Source: an uncultured Clostridia bacterium
GTDB lineage: Bacteria; Bacillota; Clostridia; UBA1381
Assembly (NCBI GenBank): GCA_947631235.1
Contig: CANRKO010000012.1
Coordinates: 1-64,000 of the forward strand
Direction of reading: 5' to 3'
Length of the DNA: 64,000 nucleotides
The notes below the pieces were generated by a model, which ran no database searches, was not told where the DNA came from, and saw only the letters and a list, made by a program, of their open reading frames with translations. Position numbers and translations under genes: made by a program. Below are positions 9,401 to 17,348 of the stretch, one piece after another. Within the stretch, counting starts at the first letter, position 1, and the number at the start of each line of letters is the position of its first letter.

Positions 9401-11574
9401 TTGATTTCCTTGTCTGTATTGGGAGTAACCGTAATTACAACCTGCTGGTCTTTTGTAGCGCCGTCTGTATAAGCCGCACCGGCAACCTGAATGCTCGATG
9501 TTATGTCAGCGTTCGTCGCTACCGTTACAGTGTGCTTTGTCGGCGTCGGCGGGGTATCTTCGTCAGCCTGTGCAGCCGAAATCGTTAAAGCCGCAGCAAT
9601 CGGCTTAACGCCCTTGACCGAATCCCAAAGCATAAGCTTGTCGCCCTCGTGGAGTTTAACCTCTGCGGGGATTGTAACCTCGCCGGTCTTTTCATATTTA
9701 ATTTCCATCGGATACGTCTTAACATCGTTAAGCTTTGTACCCGTGTAGCATGCAACGATAAGCTGAGCGCTAACGTCGTCGCCAACTTCTGCCCAGTTGC
9801 TTACCGTAGCCGTAGCCTTGTGTGATGCCTTGTCATATGCAAGAGTTGCCTTCGGGTCTACACCCGCAGCAATAGATGTGTCCTTAACTACGATGTAGTC
9901 GAGGTCGTCGATGTCCTTAACACCCTTCGGTGAAGTCATTTGTTCGCCGTTTACACCTACGAAGAACGCCTCGCCCTCGCTAAGTTCAGCTACCGACGTA
10001 AATGCGCCTGCGCTGTCGTGTGAACCGTCAGTAAGCGGCGTTGCATACTTTGTATCAAATGTGCCGTCGCCCTGAGGAGCAACCTTACCTACCACGCTGC
10101 CGCGCTTACGGTCATGTGTAACTATAGTAATTTCATATGTACCGTCAGCCGCAACGGGGTCTGTCAGGAATCCCGAAGTATAGTTGCTCGCCGTCGGAGC
10201 GTGAGCGGTCGTACCGCCCGAATATCCGTTTTCGCCCGAAAGGTAATTTGTTGAACCTTCGTAGGCCTCAGCCTCTTTGAAGAATACAACGTTCGGAGCC
10301 TTCTTGTACTGTACGTCAACATTTGAATCGGCAGCGCCTACGGTTGCCGAAAGCTTGTAGTTCGCAAGCTCTTTTGCCTCGTAGTATGTATCTCCGCTCT
10401 TCATATATGCCGATTTGAAAGCGTTAACGGTCGCGCCCGGCATACTCTTTACGGCAGCTATTGTGCCGACTGTCGCACCGGTTACGTCAACCGCGCGGAA
10501 AGTAACGGTAATTGCCGCCTTCTTCGCGAATTTAAGAGTAATCGTGTTCGGACCTTCCTTTGTTACGCTTGCAACGCTGTCGGTGCTGCCGGTAGCGGTA
10601 TACTCGTAATAGTTGTCGGGGTCGCTGTCAAGCATGAAATTCGCTTTCTCCGAATCGCCAACCGTATACTTCTGTCCGACTTCAGCCGAAACCGTCTTTG
10701 CGGTCTTTAAAGCAGTACCTGCCTCGTCAACATAGTTGATTGTAACCGTGCCGAATTCCTTAGCCGCGCCTTCTTTAAATACGAAGTTATCGAAGCCCGA
10801 GAAGATAGCGCCCTTGTGGCTGCCGTCAAGACGTACCGCCTCTGCGCAAACAGATTCAACGCTCGCCGGACTGCCGACAAACTCCGATACGGGTATTTCG
10901 ATAGCGTTGTCGTTGTCAAGGTCGTCGCCGTTATACGGCGTCATTGTGGCATAATATGTCTTGGAAGTAAAGTCCATAGTTGCCACTACGTGGAACCACG
11001 TACCCGCCGTTGTCAGCGTGCAGTCGGTGTCTACCACGTTATCGCCGTTGTAGTATGACAGTTTGCTGTCAGTAACTCTCAGCTTAAACGCCTCTGCGCC
11101 TTTGCCTGTTCCCAAGCCGATCGTGTACGGCTTGCCGCCGCCCTCGCCGTCATAGTCTGCCGATACAAGCGACATATCAAATTCCGCAACAACTACTTTT
11201 GATGTGGGTGTGGTTACCGCAGGGTTAATTTTAAAAGTAGTGTCTATATTCTGTCCCTGCTGTGTAGCAATCCAAAATGACTTTGTTCCGACAACACTCG
11301 GAGCTGCAACGGTCGGCGTTGTTAAGCCTTCGCCCATCGATCCTCCGTCGGAAGTCTGGAAATAGTCGTATGCAGCCTGCGCATTCGCCGCAACAGTGCC
11401 ATGGATTTTGGCGTCTTCTCTTGCGCCTTTCCATGAAGCAACATCAGCAGCTTCAAAATTCTGCTGCGCGATTACGTCGCCTGCATTAGCGCTTGCGGTA
11501 ACTGCCAGTCCTGCGAACGAGGACACGGTCATTGCCGCCGCGCATAGAAAAGAAATTAGTTTTTTGCTTTTCAT
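3421..11574 (-). CDS. Giant secreted multi-domain LamG/MucBP/InlB-repeat protein
   Basis: A 2717-residue exported protein with a clear signal peptide (MKSKKLISFLCAAAMTVSSF, cleavage near ASA-NAG ~30). Domains in order: jelly-roll (LamG/ConA-like) ~30-275; MucBP-like repeat (VTINYVDEAG) ~278-355; a carbohydrate-binding-like segment (EAEAYEGS) ~430-570; a KLMLW domain ~585-670; InlB-like repeat ~680-770; second jelly-roll ~780-970; further repeats; another InlB-like repeat ending MPASDVSVSATF ~1900; an Ig-like SYQWYR domain ~1920-2020; jelly-roll ~2025-2240; second MucBP-like repeat ~2245; and a LVYTTDG domain plus jelly-roll ~2425-2717, homologous to the end of the gene at 46-2337. There is no SLH, dockerin or LPXTG motif. 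The start ATG follows AGGGAGAG. The likely role is adhesion or binding of plant or mucin glycans. Confidence 0.85.
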   Translation of the reverse strand: MKSKKLISFLCAAAMTVSSFAGLAVTASANAGDVIAQQNFEAADVASWKGAREDAKIHGTVAANAQAAYDYFQTSDGGSMGEGLTTPTVAAPSVVGTKSFWIATQQGQNIDTTFKINPAVTTPTSKVVVAEFDMSLVSADYDGEGGGKPYTIGLGTGKGAEAFKLRVTDSKLSYYNGDNVVDTDCTLTTAGTWFHVVATMDFTSKTYYATMTPYNGDDLDNDNAIEIPVSEFVGSPASVESVCAEAVRLDGSHKGAIFSGFDNFVFKEGAAKEFGTVTINYVDEAGTALKTAKTVSAEVGQKYTVGDSEKANFMLDSDPDNYYEYTATGSTDSVASVTKEGPNTITLKFAKKAAITVTFRAVDVTGATVGTIAAVKSMPGATVNAFKSAYMKSGDTYYEAKELANYKLSATVGAADSNVDVQYKKAPNVVFFKEAEAYEGSTNYLSGENGYSGGTTAHAPTASNYTSGFLTDPVAADGTYEITIVTHDRKRGSVVGKVAPQGDGTFDTKYATPLTDGSHDSAGAFTSVAELSEGEAFFVGVNGEQMTSPKGVKDIDDLDYIVVKDTSIAAGVDPKATLAYDKASHKATATVSNWAEVGDDVSAQLIVACYTGTKLNDVKTYPMEIKYEKTGEVTIPAEVKLHEGDKLMLWDSVKGVKPIAAALTISAAQADEDTPPTPTKHTVTVATNADITSSIQVAGAAYTDGATKDQQVVITVTPNTDKEIKSVTWAPTSINATVAAVGDTDAKTYTFTMPDEDVTLTVTTGDKSVTPPTPTAVEYETFSAATVPTTWFQNNGNGSATIAGGRISMTTTNSGNNAYFGSHYSKVADAPDNLTVEFDYTSTTGTASGNNGSQIYFVSTDDDAPNWTQGGNKGKSYGVGIDLSKLGMTDTNTVYHVKMEIDNTVAKENQKVTVTVNGGTPIDVSFENTANPYTGDKVQTIYFRPGKTQVDTVDNFIMYSATDTKGDAPARYTITNNGGDGCTVTTIPTEGVTEGTPIKVTAPAEKIVKVTYGDAATEVTVTDGTFKMPAGNVTITTEDKPAPVLNDPVVAAGTSEEYALDGDVTYTTGTATGVYKTATVKLKNADGHATVAWSQNGNGTWGNWVGFTVAAPANYEITEITKSNDNTKVPDAMATVGQYDESDTKELVGYYVDASNDVADPYFFVKVKEIGGSNVQVYCYTIDVSKITCADQPKSTAASEKLDGTVNLTESLTVSNFNENVEITANAATGKLKWATAAGLGFGAEETGNFIAYGVKVDANMTADGYVETAIDDPGRVSGSDILALTTEGTVDGKKNADGSYIVYFLTAVNSADKNKGITITVDNDGDKEQYAPVTVTLDISALELETASGGTETSSGLAAGDAEAPAAEDTFFGDSTVKAQDLVKNYTVSVEGNTIKPAGILLNKEDYSGFGGGGKGYYLPIKLNVSTNTEIYVTNNIGGGKTYKDVTGSDTDKYNYEKVTEGTTTNVVFTLDDAALTQYTTGDQRLVIWVDEEDTDGNKKTPTKYTVDLSGIELMKEPVAGDDTGVTGNLDTSNTVGETLPPNTKAEDLGTIDLASADTSETGYVKYTVSGNAETLSDNKAYAAVKLTPPVKSATKVAIVSGENEQAVKTALDGVSATTELKDVAVLDVTNTKYYGIAFYKPATAGISGMFQLFSVAGEEEIGDRIILNFSDAGFKVTKPITLSAKTLDAANGTLQLTKGSGDNEYTLDIANIKAHMNGQSKLGYWYGVGVTYPETYDKDSKKVYFAKVAPSENWVSEGQGFLIKTGANYWDGFWDNLAQEINDKGATYSNDDFKYYLAFQDGPTFTITVKWTDAVVYPVGAAALTGGTLKFSKTKDGLTSDPQDNLTGVAAGTTVYVKAAATKGYKVPADGNYLSADGVSDFTQVADVSDNTTYTFTMPASDVSVSATFEEEAKPNFADTFNVTVDGSKTEIGTELTATVTANADGTPLPGTGMSYQWYRANDGSSDGTEIVGETENTYTLAADDVDKYVYVKVTYAGEDYAADNNVITSNKVGAVTMKLVYNYDYQADGATKQFVGKSRMSSNSGNDEGNDWDVVDDPDTSNEGNKVEQLMSAHNGGNGYVKAVLDFSDKVDNATAIKVEYDSYFNDTGDRTNLYLFDGNVRHDDTATSKDLNDTGVLFQQGMNKGNAFVAQNHSSQMEVKKWLHTVVSVDYKTKALTYTVTDTDGKVVASNADNKGSTAYLHDDVNYITGLEFYTYLNHKSVCIDNIKVYIIPGEAASVDIKYVDKANPETEVKNSETDNTAVKTLPYTVSAAKTANFEDESPKTKRYIYSAGDSTPTIAAVSDEDKTVTLAFDVIPYQNTTFSITLPSIASGEVKVPVKIKGTPTNKLTEDEAELDETVEVTIADQQLTGSESIKLLPGNYTYTIERTETYEGVEGEAVTVGGTIEKTLEANNQQPASLTLVYTTDGSSNGQVKEVEVVPESEGKYQGDSIDVKAEWKATQQVTSSGSKFKVYKYQSGLDDTISLDSAGKNTVYVTVTGDDTEYYYYEDFTGGVGAWTYSEADGTLSVGTDTSFGSSQVLKLLQTFNKNAVTATSVLESEVAAGETAVNVSFDVKLAKCNSAGRKPDASVAILGTGNKPIITISNEKDTDNLYLNGNTDESKATATINKSADATNGHYQSKDYGYHLLNVTAVLNMTTHKATVTIKDKNNSDTQLLSEEVDFQNTDVTGFLGFSTTANRSLGATGIANIVVK

Positions 11575-11674
11575 TTAATCTCTCCCTTTCCTTTTTTTGT
11601 TTTTTTTGTTATATTTGCGGGCGAGGTCTGTTCAATCGGCATTTTGAACAGAGTACACCCGCCTACATATTAAC

Positions 11675-11703
11675 ATTGTAACATAATTTCCGCAATGTTT
11701 CAA
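11675..11703 (-). promoter_or_regulatory. Promoter of the 2717-residue protein gene
   Basis: TTGAAA (11698-11703), a 17-base spacer and TACAAT (11675-11680) on the minus strand. This leaves a ~95-nt leader before the ATG at 11574. Confidence 0.6.
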
Positions 11704-11770
11704 TATTGCGTCAATTTAAATTTGCACAAATTTGTCGTAAGTTTTTTGTGCATTTTGTGACCCCCGTTTG

Positions 11771-11973
11771 TATGACCCCCTCGCGCACATTCGTATGACC
11801 CCCTCGCTGAGGGGGTCTTGCGGGCGAACACGGTTCGCCCCTACGGCGGGACGTCCCGCAAGGCTCCCCTTGAGGGGAGCTGTCGCCGTAGGCGACTGAG
11901 AGGTGGTTTACAAAAATACTTTGCCACCTCTCCGTCATTGCTCCGCAATGCCACCTCCCCTCAAGGGGAGGCT
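11771..11973. repeat. Composite palindromic (MITE-like) repeat, copy A
   Basis: The intergenic gap 11575-12025 is mostly repeats. It holds TATGACCCCCTC units (11771-11819), a GGGCGAACACGGTTCGCCC palindrome (11822-11840), and a larger inverted structure. The larger structure begins AAGGCTCCCCTTGAGGGGAG (11870) and ends CTCCCCTCAAGGGGAGGCTT (~11973), with an internal TCATTGCTCCGCAATG palindrome. It is closely similar to 18026-18208. No ORF was recognised in it. Confidence 0.75.
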
Positions 11974-11984
11974 TACTTGCGCGC

Positions 11985-12013
11985 AAAAAAAGACCCCCGT
12001 GGGGGTCTTTTTT
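11985..12013 (-). terminator. Rho-independent terminator of the CE12-like gene
   Basis: The stem GACCCCC/GGGGGTC is flanked by A and T tracts on both sides, just after the stop codon at 12026-12028. It could work in both directions. Confidence 0.85.
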
Positions 12014-12025
12014 GGTGTGGGTGGA

Positions 12026-15000
12026 TTACTGTGCCGAGCTTGCGGCAGTACGTACCGTCAGATTATCGATCAATATATGAACCGAGCCATCTTTGTTCAA
12101 ATGCGATACGCCGAGCGTCGAGAACTTCGCCGCCGTCGCATTTGTAAGATTAATCGTCTTTGTAACAGCGCCTTCTGTATTCTGTTCGCCGTCCGCGTAA
12201 GGCGTAATTACAACCGTTTCGGTCTTTGCTTTAATATCAACCGTCGCCTTGATATGGTAGAGCGACGAGAATGTCAATGCATCCGTCGATGCCGTCAGAC
12301 CCGAATCCGCGTAAGCCGACGCCGCATAATCATAATACATCAGCTTGCCGTCCTGCGGTGAAAGTACAAGGAATGTGTCCGCAGCATCGCCGCCTGTTTG
12401 ATTACCAGCAGTATCGCCGCCGAATTTGGCAAATCCCTTTTCGCCTATGGCTAAATCGACCTCCATAATAAATGCGTCGCTTGCAGCCGCGGGCGTTAAT
12501 GTCGAATGACCGTTCCTGTTACCGTTACCGCTCAGGAAATGGTATGCGCCTTTGCCGCCGAACGGGCTGTTTTCAAACTTATGTCCGCCGCGTCCCATGA
12601 TTGTCACGTCAAGCTTGTTGCCGTTCGATTCCGTCCAGTGTATTTCGTTGCTATATGCGTCGGGTGTTCCGACCGTACCGTTGTCGAAGTGCATATCAAG
12701 TATGTATTCAAAATTGTAGAGCTTAAGCTTTATCGTCTTTTCAATACTATTGCATACGCACTTAATCTCTATATCCTTCTCGCCGCCGTCCGGTAATGTG
12801 CATTCGGGAGCAATCGTCAAGACATTGGCGTTAAGGCTTACGCCCGTAACCGTTTCTCCGAGCGACCATGTTGCGTCTGTCGCGCTGTCAACCGGCACGT
12901 CTACGCCCGCCTCTGTCGCTGCGTTCGCTACCGTGAAGGTGACTGTCTTGTTTTCGGTAACGGGAACCTTTACGGATGCGTCGGTGGAAGCTATTTCATA
13001 GCTTGCAATTTCACTGACTTCAGGCACAGGCTCAAATATCGCTTTAAGCGTTATGTCGTCCCACAAACGGAATGAATATTCAGCCGTATCGGCAACCTTT
13101 TTATTGTCGCCGTCCTGCCATTCAACAAAGCGGTAACCGTCGGCAGGTGTGGCTTTTACCTTAACTGTTGAATTTTTTACTGCCGTGAGTGTGTTTCCGG
13201 TAGGTTTGGCTACAGCGTTAATAGCCGTCGTGAGCGGCTGCATTGAGCCGTCGCCCGAAAGCGATGTCCAGAGCATAAGCTTACTGCCCGCCGTCGCCTG
13301 TACGGATTGGCTGCCCGCTTCCGTAAGCTTAATCGGAGTCGATTTTGCATTATTTAATTTATTGCCGGTGTATGTTGCTTCGATAAGTACCGCATCCAAT
13401 GCTTTGTCCGAAGTTACAACGGCGTTCGCGCCGTCATATGACAGCATATCGCTTTCGCCGCCGTCTTCTGTAACGAAGCTGACCGTGCCATTGGTATCGT
13501 CACTTGAGCTTATAGTCGCCGTCTTCTGCGGAAGCGGGTCAGTGTTGAGCGTCGCGATAATGATATTGGTGAGGTCATATGTGGCTGGCGAATCCTTCTT
13601 TGTCTCTATCATTGCGAAATCTTTAAGCACAGCGGGTGAAGGTGTACCAAAGCCTTCGAGGGCGGTAACTTTGCCCTCTTTGGTTACGCCGTTAACCGTC
13701 GCGCTGTGCGCTGCGTTGTCCAAATCTAAGGTATATCTTACCGTAACCCACTCGTTTGCATTTATTGCAGATACAAGCTCACCGTTAAAGTATACGCCCA
13801 CAACGCCGTCAACCGCTTTTACCTCTATAGGCGCTATAAGCGGAGGGAAGCTGTTGGGATCTTTCGAACCGTCGGTAACTTCCATTGTTACCTTTCCTTC
13901 CTTGTATCTTATATCGAACTGTACCATGAGTTGTCCGCTCGATACGGTGCCGAATTCTTTGAAAAGATAGTGCGAATTTCCTTCGTTGCTTTTGGAAACA
14001 GCCGCGTAATTTATGTCGCCCTCTTTTCCGAGTTTCATAATAACATCGCCCGCCGATTTCCAACCGTTTGTATTAAGGAGGCTGCCGCCTTCGGCAACTG
14101 AAGGATACGATGAAAAGTCTTCTTTATTTTCAATGCCCGTTGAGCCTTGCAATAAATACTCCTTAACGTCAATATTATCCTTTTCGGTAAGCGTATTTGA
14201 CACAATAGTGCCGGTTGAACTTGTGTCTGCGTCTACCATATACGCTTTGTACGTGTCGCCCGCTCCTGCGTCAAACTTAACTTCTGTTGCCGGGAATGTA
14301 AGCGCGCCGCTGGTTGACAGTTTATCGTAAAAATCGGTGGTTTCAACGCTGCCCTTTGAGGTACCGTCAGCGTTAAATATCTCTACCTTTCCTTTTGCGT
14401 AAGAATTGGGTATATCCTTTTCGCACGCAACAGGTTCAGCCGTTACAGATTTTGGGGTGCCGTCCTCGTTCCATTCTATCTTTTTAAGAAGCCACGGGAA
14501 ATCGTAATATACGACCTTTGTGAGAGACTTCGGATATAAGCTGTTCGGACCAGCACCGGCGGCAACTATTTCATCAGACACAAGATTTGCCTCGCAATCT
14601 CTCGCGTCGCCGAATATGTACGTAAATACCTCTGCCTGAGTTTTAACGGACTCTGTTGCGCCTGTTGCTTTTGCCGCTTCGATAACGGATTTTGCTTCAT
14701 CAACAACAAGTTTCGCAAAATTATCCGCGCCGTAGTCGTTCGGGTGCGTGTAGTCGGTATTAAAATAGAAATTCATGCTCTTCCAACCGTAATCACGGCT
14801 GCCGGAGTTAATTATCGCCGTCTGCTCGTCAAGAAAACCTAACGACGAATTGTTAAGGTCAACAAACGCTATATTTTTCTTGCCTGCGGCAATCTGTTCT
14901 TCAACAAACGCTTTACCTGCCGTAGCGTATTCTGCAAGCGTTTTGCTCCATTTTTTGGTGCTGCTGTTATACTGGTTTTCCATTTTACGCTGAACCGGAG

Positions 15001-16030
15001 ATACAACAAGGAAATAAGCACCTTCCGGTATTTCGCTGTAAAATTTGGCAATCTCTGTATTGTAGTTTCCTACTCCGTCCGCCAGTTTCGCATCGTTATG
15101 TCCAAACTCAAACCATACGACGTCGCCGGATTTAACTTCATTTTTACAATTTCCCCAATGGGCTTCCGCGTCTTTGGAATTAAGACCGGATTCACCCTCG
15201 TTTACGAGCGCCCAATCCTTACTGAGATACTTGGCAGCCGCTGAGCCTATGCCCTGACAATGATTAAGCGGGAAGTACGGGATTGCCGCGCTCTGCTCGC
15301 AGCCCGTAGAATCCGTCAACACAAATAATGTTTTGCCCGCTGTTGCCTGTTTTGTGACCTCTATCGAAGAAATCGCAACATTTTTACCCTCGGCAACTAT
15401 ATTAAGCATTTTATCCTCATTGTCACCGGGGTGACTTCCGTTGCTTTTACCGTACAAGTTATGAACATGGATATTTGTTTCGTAAACAAGACCTTCCGCA
15501 GGAATGGGCTCGTCAAGCAAATGCTGATGACGGCGCTCGGTGAAAAGATTAACCTTTGCCTCCTGAGTCGCGTCGGCGCGCTTTAAAGTAATCTTTACGG
15601 AATAATATCCGTTCTTCTCCGCGTTCATGGCGAAACGAATAGGACTTATGTAGTCCTGACTCATTTCCTGCCTTACGGTGGTCGCAACCCAGTCGTCATC
15701 CGCGCTCGTGACCGCAGTTGCCGCGCCGTTTTCAAGCTGTAGGTCATAACCCTGCGTCATCTCAAAGCCGTCAGCCAGCCAGTTTGTGGCAAAGCCGTTT
15801 TCAAGACCCAAAAAGCCGTAGCCGGTATCGGCACTGTACTTCGTGTCGGCACTTACGCCGATGTAATCATCCGCAACAGCGGTAGACGCGCCGAAATCAA
15901 ATTTCCATGTACCCGCGTTGGCGTCCCATGTCGCGGGAGCCGCGCTTGCGGATAGCGGCAGTACGATTGTACCCGCGACCATCGCAAGCGACACTGCCGC
16001 GCAGAGCAGTTTTTTAATGTGTTTGTTCAT
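12026..16030 (-). CDS. Secreted SGNH/CE12 rhamnogalacturonan acetylesterase-like protein with LamG domains
   Basis: A 1334-residue exported protein with signal peptide MNKHIKKLLCAAVSLAMVAG (cleavage near ASA ~30). Residues ~40-225 are the beta-rich N-terminal region common in bacterial CE12 enzymes (KFDFG, GYGFLG). Residues ~233-455 are an SGNH hydrolase domain with block I LTDSTG (Ser241), NEGESG (~277-282), block III FGHND (Asn312) and the Asp/His dyad in DYTHPND (Asp426, His429). The family removes acetyl groups from rhamnogalacturonan I. Block I has Thr where CE12 usually has Gly. The C-terminal two thirds are non-catalytic: jelly-roll ~635-830, a KLMLW-type domain ~900, an InlB-like repeat ~955-1010 and a final jelly-roll ~1110-1334. 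RBS AGGAGA precedes the ATG. The nearby GH53 gene fits pectin use. Confidence 0.85.
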   Translation of the reverse strand: MNKHIKKLLCAAVSLAMVAGTIVLPLSASAAPATWDANAGTWKFDFGASTAVADDYIGVSADTKYSADTGYGFLGLENGFATNWLADGFEMTQGYDLQLENGAATAVTSADDDWVATTVRQEMSQDYISPIRFAMNAEKNGYYSVKITLKRADATQEAKVNLFTERRHQHLLDEPIPAEGLVYETNIHVHNLYGKSNGSHPGDNEDKMLNIVAEGKNVAISSIEVTKQATAGKTLFVLTDSTGCEQSAAIPYFPLNHCQGIGSAAAKYLSKDWALVNEGESGLNSKDAEAHWGNCKNEVKSGDVVWFEFGHNDAKLADGVGNYNTEIAKFYSEIPEGAYFLVVSPVQRKMENQYNSSTKKWSKTLAEYATAGKAFVEEQIAAGKKNIAFVDLNNSSLGFLDEQTAIINSGSRDYGWKSMNFYFNTDYTHPNDYGADNFAKLVVDEAKSVIEAAKATGATESVKTQAEVFTYIFGDARDCEANLVSDEIVAAGAGPNSLYPKSLTKVVYYDFPWLLKKIEWNEDGTPKSVTAEPVACEKDIPNSYAKGKVEIFNADGTSKGSVETTDFYDKLSTSGALTFPATEVKFDAGAGDTYKAYMVDADTSSTGTIVSNTLTEKDNIDVKEYLLQGSTGIENKEDFSSYPSVAEGGSLLNTNGWKSAGDVIMKLGKEGDINYAAVSKSNEGNSHYLFKEFGTVSSGQLMVQFDIRYKEGKVTMEVTDGSKDPNSFPPLIAPIEVKAVDGVVGVYFNGELVSAINANEWVTVRYTLDLDNAAHSATVNGVTKEGKVTALEGFGTPSPAVLKDFAMIETKKDSPATYDLTNIIIATLNTDPLPQKTATISSSDDTNGTVSFVTEDGGESDMLSYDGANAVVTSDKALDAVLIEATYTGNKLNNAKSTPIKLTEAGSQSVQATAGSKLMLWTSLSGDGSMQPLTTAINAVAKPTGNTLTAVKNSTVKVKATPADGYRFVEWQDGDNKKVADTAEYSFRLWDDITLKAIFEPVPEVSEIASYEIASTDASVKVPVTENKTVTFTVANAATEAGVDVPVDSATDATWSLGETVTGVSLNANVLTIAPECTLPDGGEKDIEIKCVCNSIEKTIKLKLYNFEYILDMHFDNGTVGTPDAYSNEIHWTESNGNKLDVTIMGRGGHKFENSPFGGKGAYHFLSGNGNRNGHSTLTPAAASDAFIMEVDLAIGEKGFAKFGGDTAGNQTGGDAADTFLVLSPQDGKLMYYDYAASAYADSGLTASTDALTFSSLYHIKATVDIKAKTETVVITPYADGEQNTEGAVTKTINLTNATAAKFSTLGVSHLNKDGSVHILIDNLTVRTAASSAQ

Positions 16031-16190
16031 CTCATTCTCTCCTTTTTATAATTTTTTGTCCGTGCCATAAAGTTAAATTATATTATATCACACTTTTAAC
16101 AAAAATGGAAGTGTAATTTTGTATTTTTTCGGATATATTTTTAAAAATTTTTCCCTCGGACGACGCGTATGTGACAAAACGGTACAAAAC

Positions 16191-16219
16191 TTGACGAAAA
16201 AGATAATTTGTTGTACAAT
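16191..16219 (+). promoter_or_regulatory. Promoter of mltG-trmR
   Basis: TTGACG (16191-16196), a 17-base spacer and TACAAT (16214-16219), 33 bases before the chosen mltG ATG. Confidence 0.75.
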
Positions 16220-16252
16220 AAGGTAACATAATCAATGCAAGGGGGCATAACG

Positions 16253-17335
16253 ATGTCAGTAAAGGTACATGAGCCGCGGCGCGGCAAGTGGAAGATACCC
16301 GTTATAATCGCGGCGGTCATCGTTGCGGTATGTCTTATCGGCGCGGGAGTTGTCATGGAAGACAGCGGCGGCGTATCGGTCGCGGACGGTTCGGTAAAAA
16401 TAAACGTGGCTGAAGGCGCGGGCAGCGCGTCCGTCGCGAATATGCTGAGCGAGGAGGGTATTATAAAATACCCCGTGGTGTTCCGTATTCAGGCAAAACT
16501 CGGCGGTTACGACGGTAAGTTCCGGCCCGGTACGGCTACGATCGAGGACGGTATGAGTTACGCGCAGATACTCGATTTGCTCGTTACCGATAACCGCGAC
16601 GTTACGAAAATCACCATTCCCGAGGGCTATGAGATCAAGCAGATAGCCCAGAAATTCGACGAGGCTGGTATAGTGGGGTGGCAGGATTTTTACGCCGCGC
16701 TTAACCCCGACGATTACGATTACGACTTCTTAAAGGGTCTGCCGCAGCGTGACGGCGTTATGGAGGGGTATTTGTTCCCCGCGACGTACGAGATACCCGA
16801 GGGCGCGGACGCGCATTACATTATTGATTTAATGCTCGCGGCGTTCGACAGTCAGTTTACCGACGAGTACAAGGCGCGTGCGCAGAGTCTCGGCATGACG
16901 GTCGATCAGGTGGTGACGATGGCGTCAATCGTTGAGCGCGAGGCGGGCGATGTGTCCGAAATGGCGAAGGTCGCGGGTGTATTTTATAATAGAAGAAACT
17001 CGGGTATGAAGTTCCAGTCGTGCGCGACGGTGCAGTACATACTTCACGAAAGAAAGCCCACGCTGTCGATTGCAGATACTAAGATCGACTCGCCGTACAA
17101 CACGTACATTTATCCCGATTTCCCGATAGGTCCGATTTGTAACCCCGGTATCGACAGCATACGAGCCGCGCTTTATCCGGAGGTTACGGACGCGTATTAT
17201 TTCGTTGTGGGTAAGGACGGTTCGCACGTGTTCTCGACGACGTACGAGGATCATCTCGCCGCCATGAACGGCGCGGATCCGGCTGTGTCGGTGGATGGCA
17301 GCGCGATTGAAAATCAGGACAGTCTTAAACAGTGA
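16253..17335 (+). CDS. mltG: Endolytic murein transglycosylase MltG
   Basis: A 360-residue YceG/MltG family protein that cleaves nascent peptidoglycan strands at the outer face of the membrane. A basic N-terminus is followed by one membrane helix (~14-34), a LysM-like region (~48-115) and the catalytic domain. The catalytic Glu is in MASIVEREAG (Glu228), with the family motifs EGYLFPATYE (~171) and YNTYIYPDFPIGPICNPG (~282). The ATG at 16253 is preferred over the in-frame ATG at 16235 because AAGGGGG (16239-16245) lies seven bases upstream of it. The gene ends 13 bases before trmR and is probably cotranscribed with it, the arrangement known from Bacillus (yrrL-yrrM). Confidence 0.93.
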   Translation: MSVKVHEPRRGKWKIPVIIAAVIVAVCLIGAGVVMEDSGGVSVADGSVKINVAEGAGSASVANMLSEEGIIKYPVVFRIQAKLGGYDGKFRPGTATIEDGMSYAQILDLLVTDNRDVTKITIPEGYEIKQIAQKFDEAGIVGWQDFYAALNPDDYDYDFLKGLPQRDGVMEGYLFPATYEIPEGADAHYIIDLMLAAFDSQFTDEYKARAQSLGMTVDQVVTMASIVEREAGDVSEMAKVAGVFYNRRNSGMKFQSCATVQYILHERKPTLSIADTKIDSPYNTYIYPDFPIGPICNPGIDSIRAALYPEVTDAYYFVVGKDGSHVFSTTYEDHLAAMNGADPAVSVDGSAIENQDSLKQ

Positions 17336-17348
17336 TAAGGGTGAATAT

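Noticed and set aside
3421-11574. Large toxin or polymorphic toxin interpretation
   Set aside because: No nuclease, ADP-ribosyltransferase or RHS-type region was recognised; the domains are all binding or structural types.
13149-13970. 273-codon ORF on the + strand
   Set aside because: It is antisense to the CE12-like gene with Ser/Val-rich shadow composition and no start signal.
17295-17348. Upstream start for trmR
   Set aside because: It would overlap the mltG end by 41 bases and lacks a Shine-Dalgarno; the ATG at 17349 has AAGGG at the right distance.
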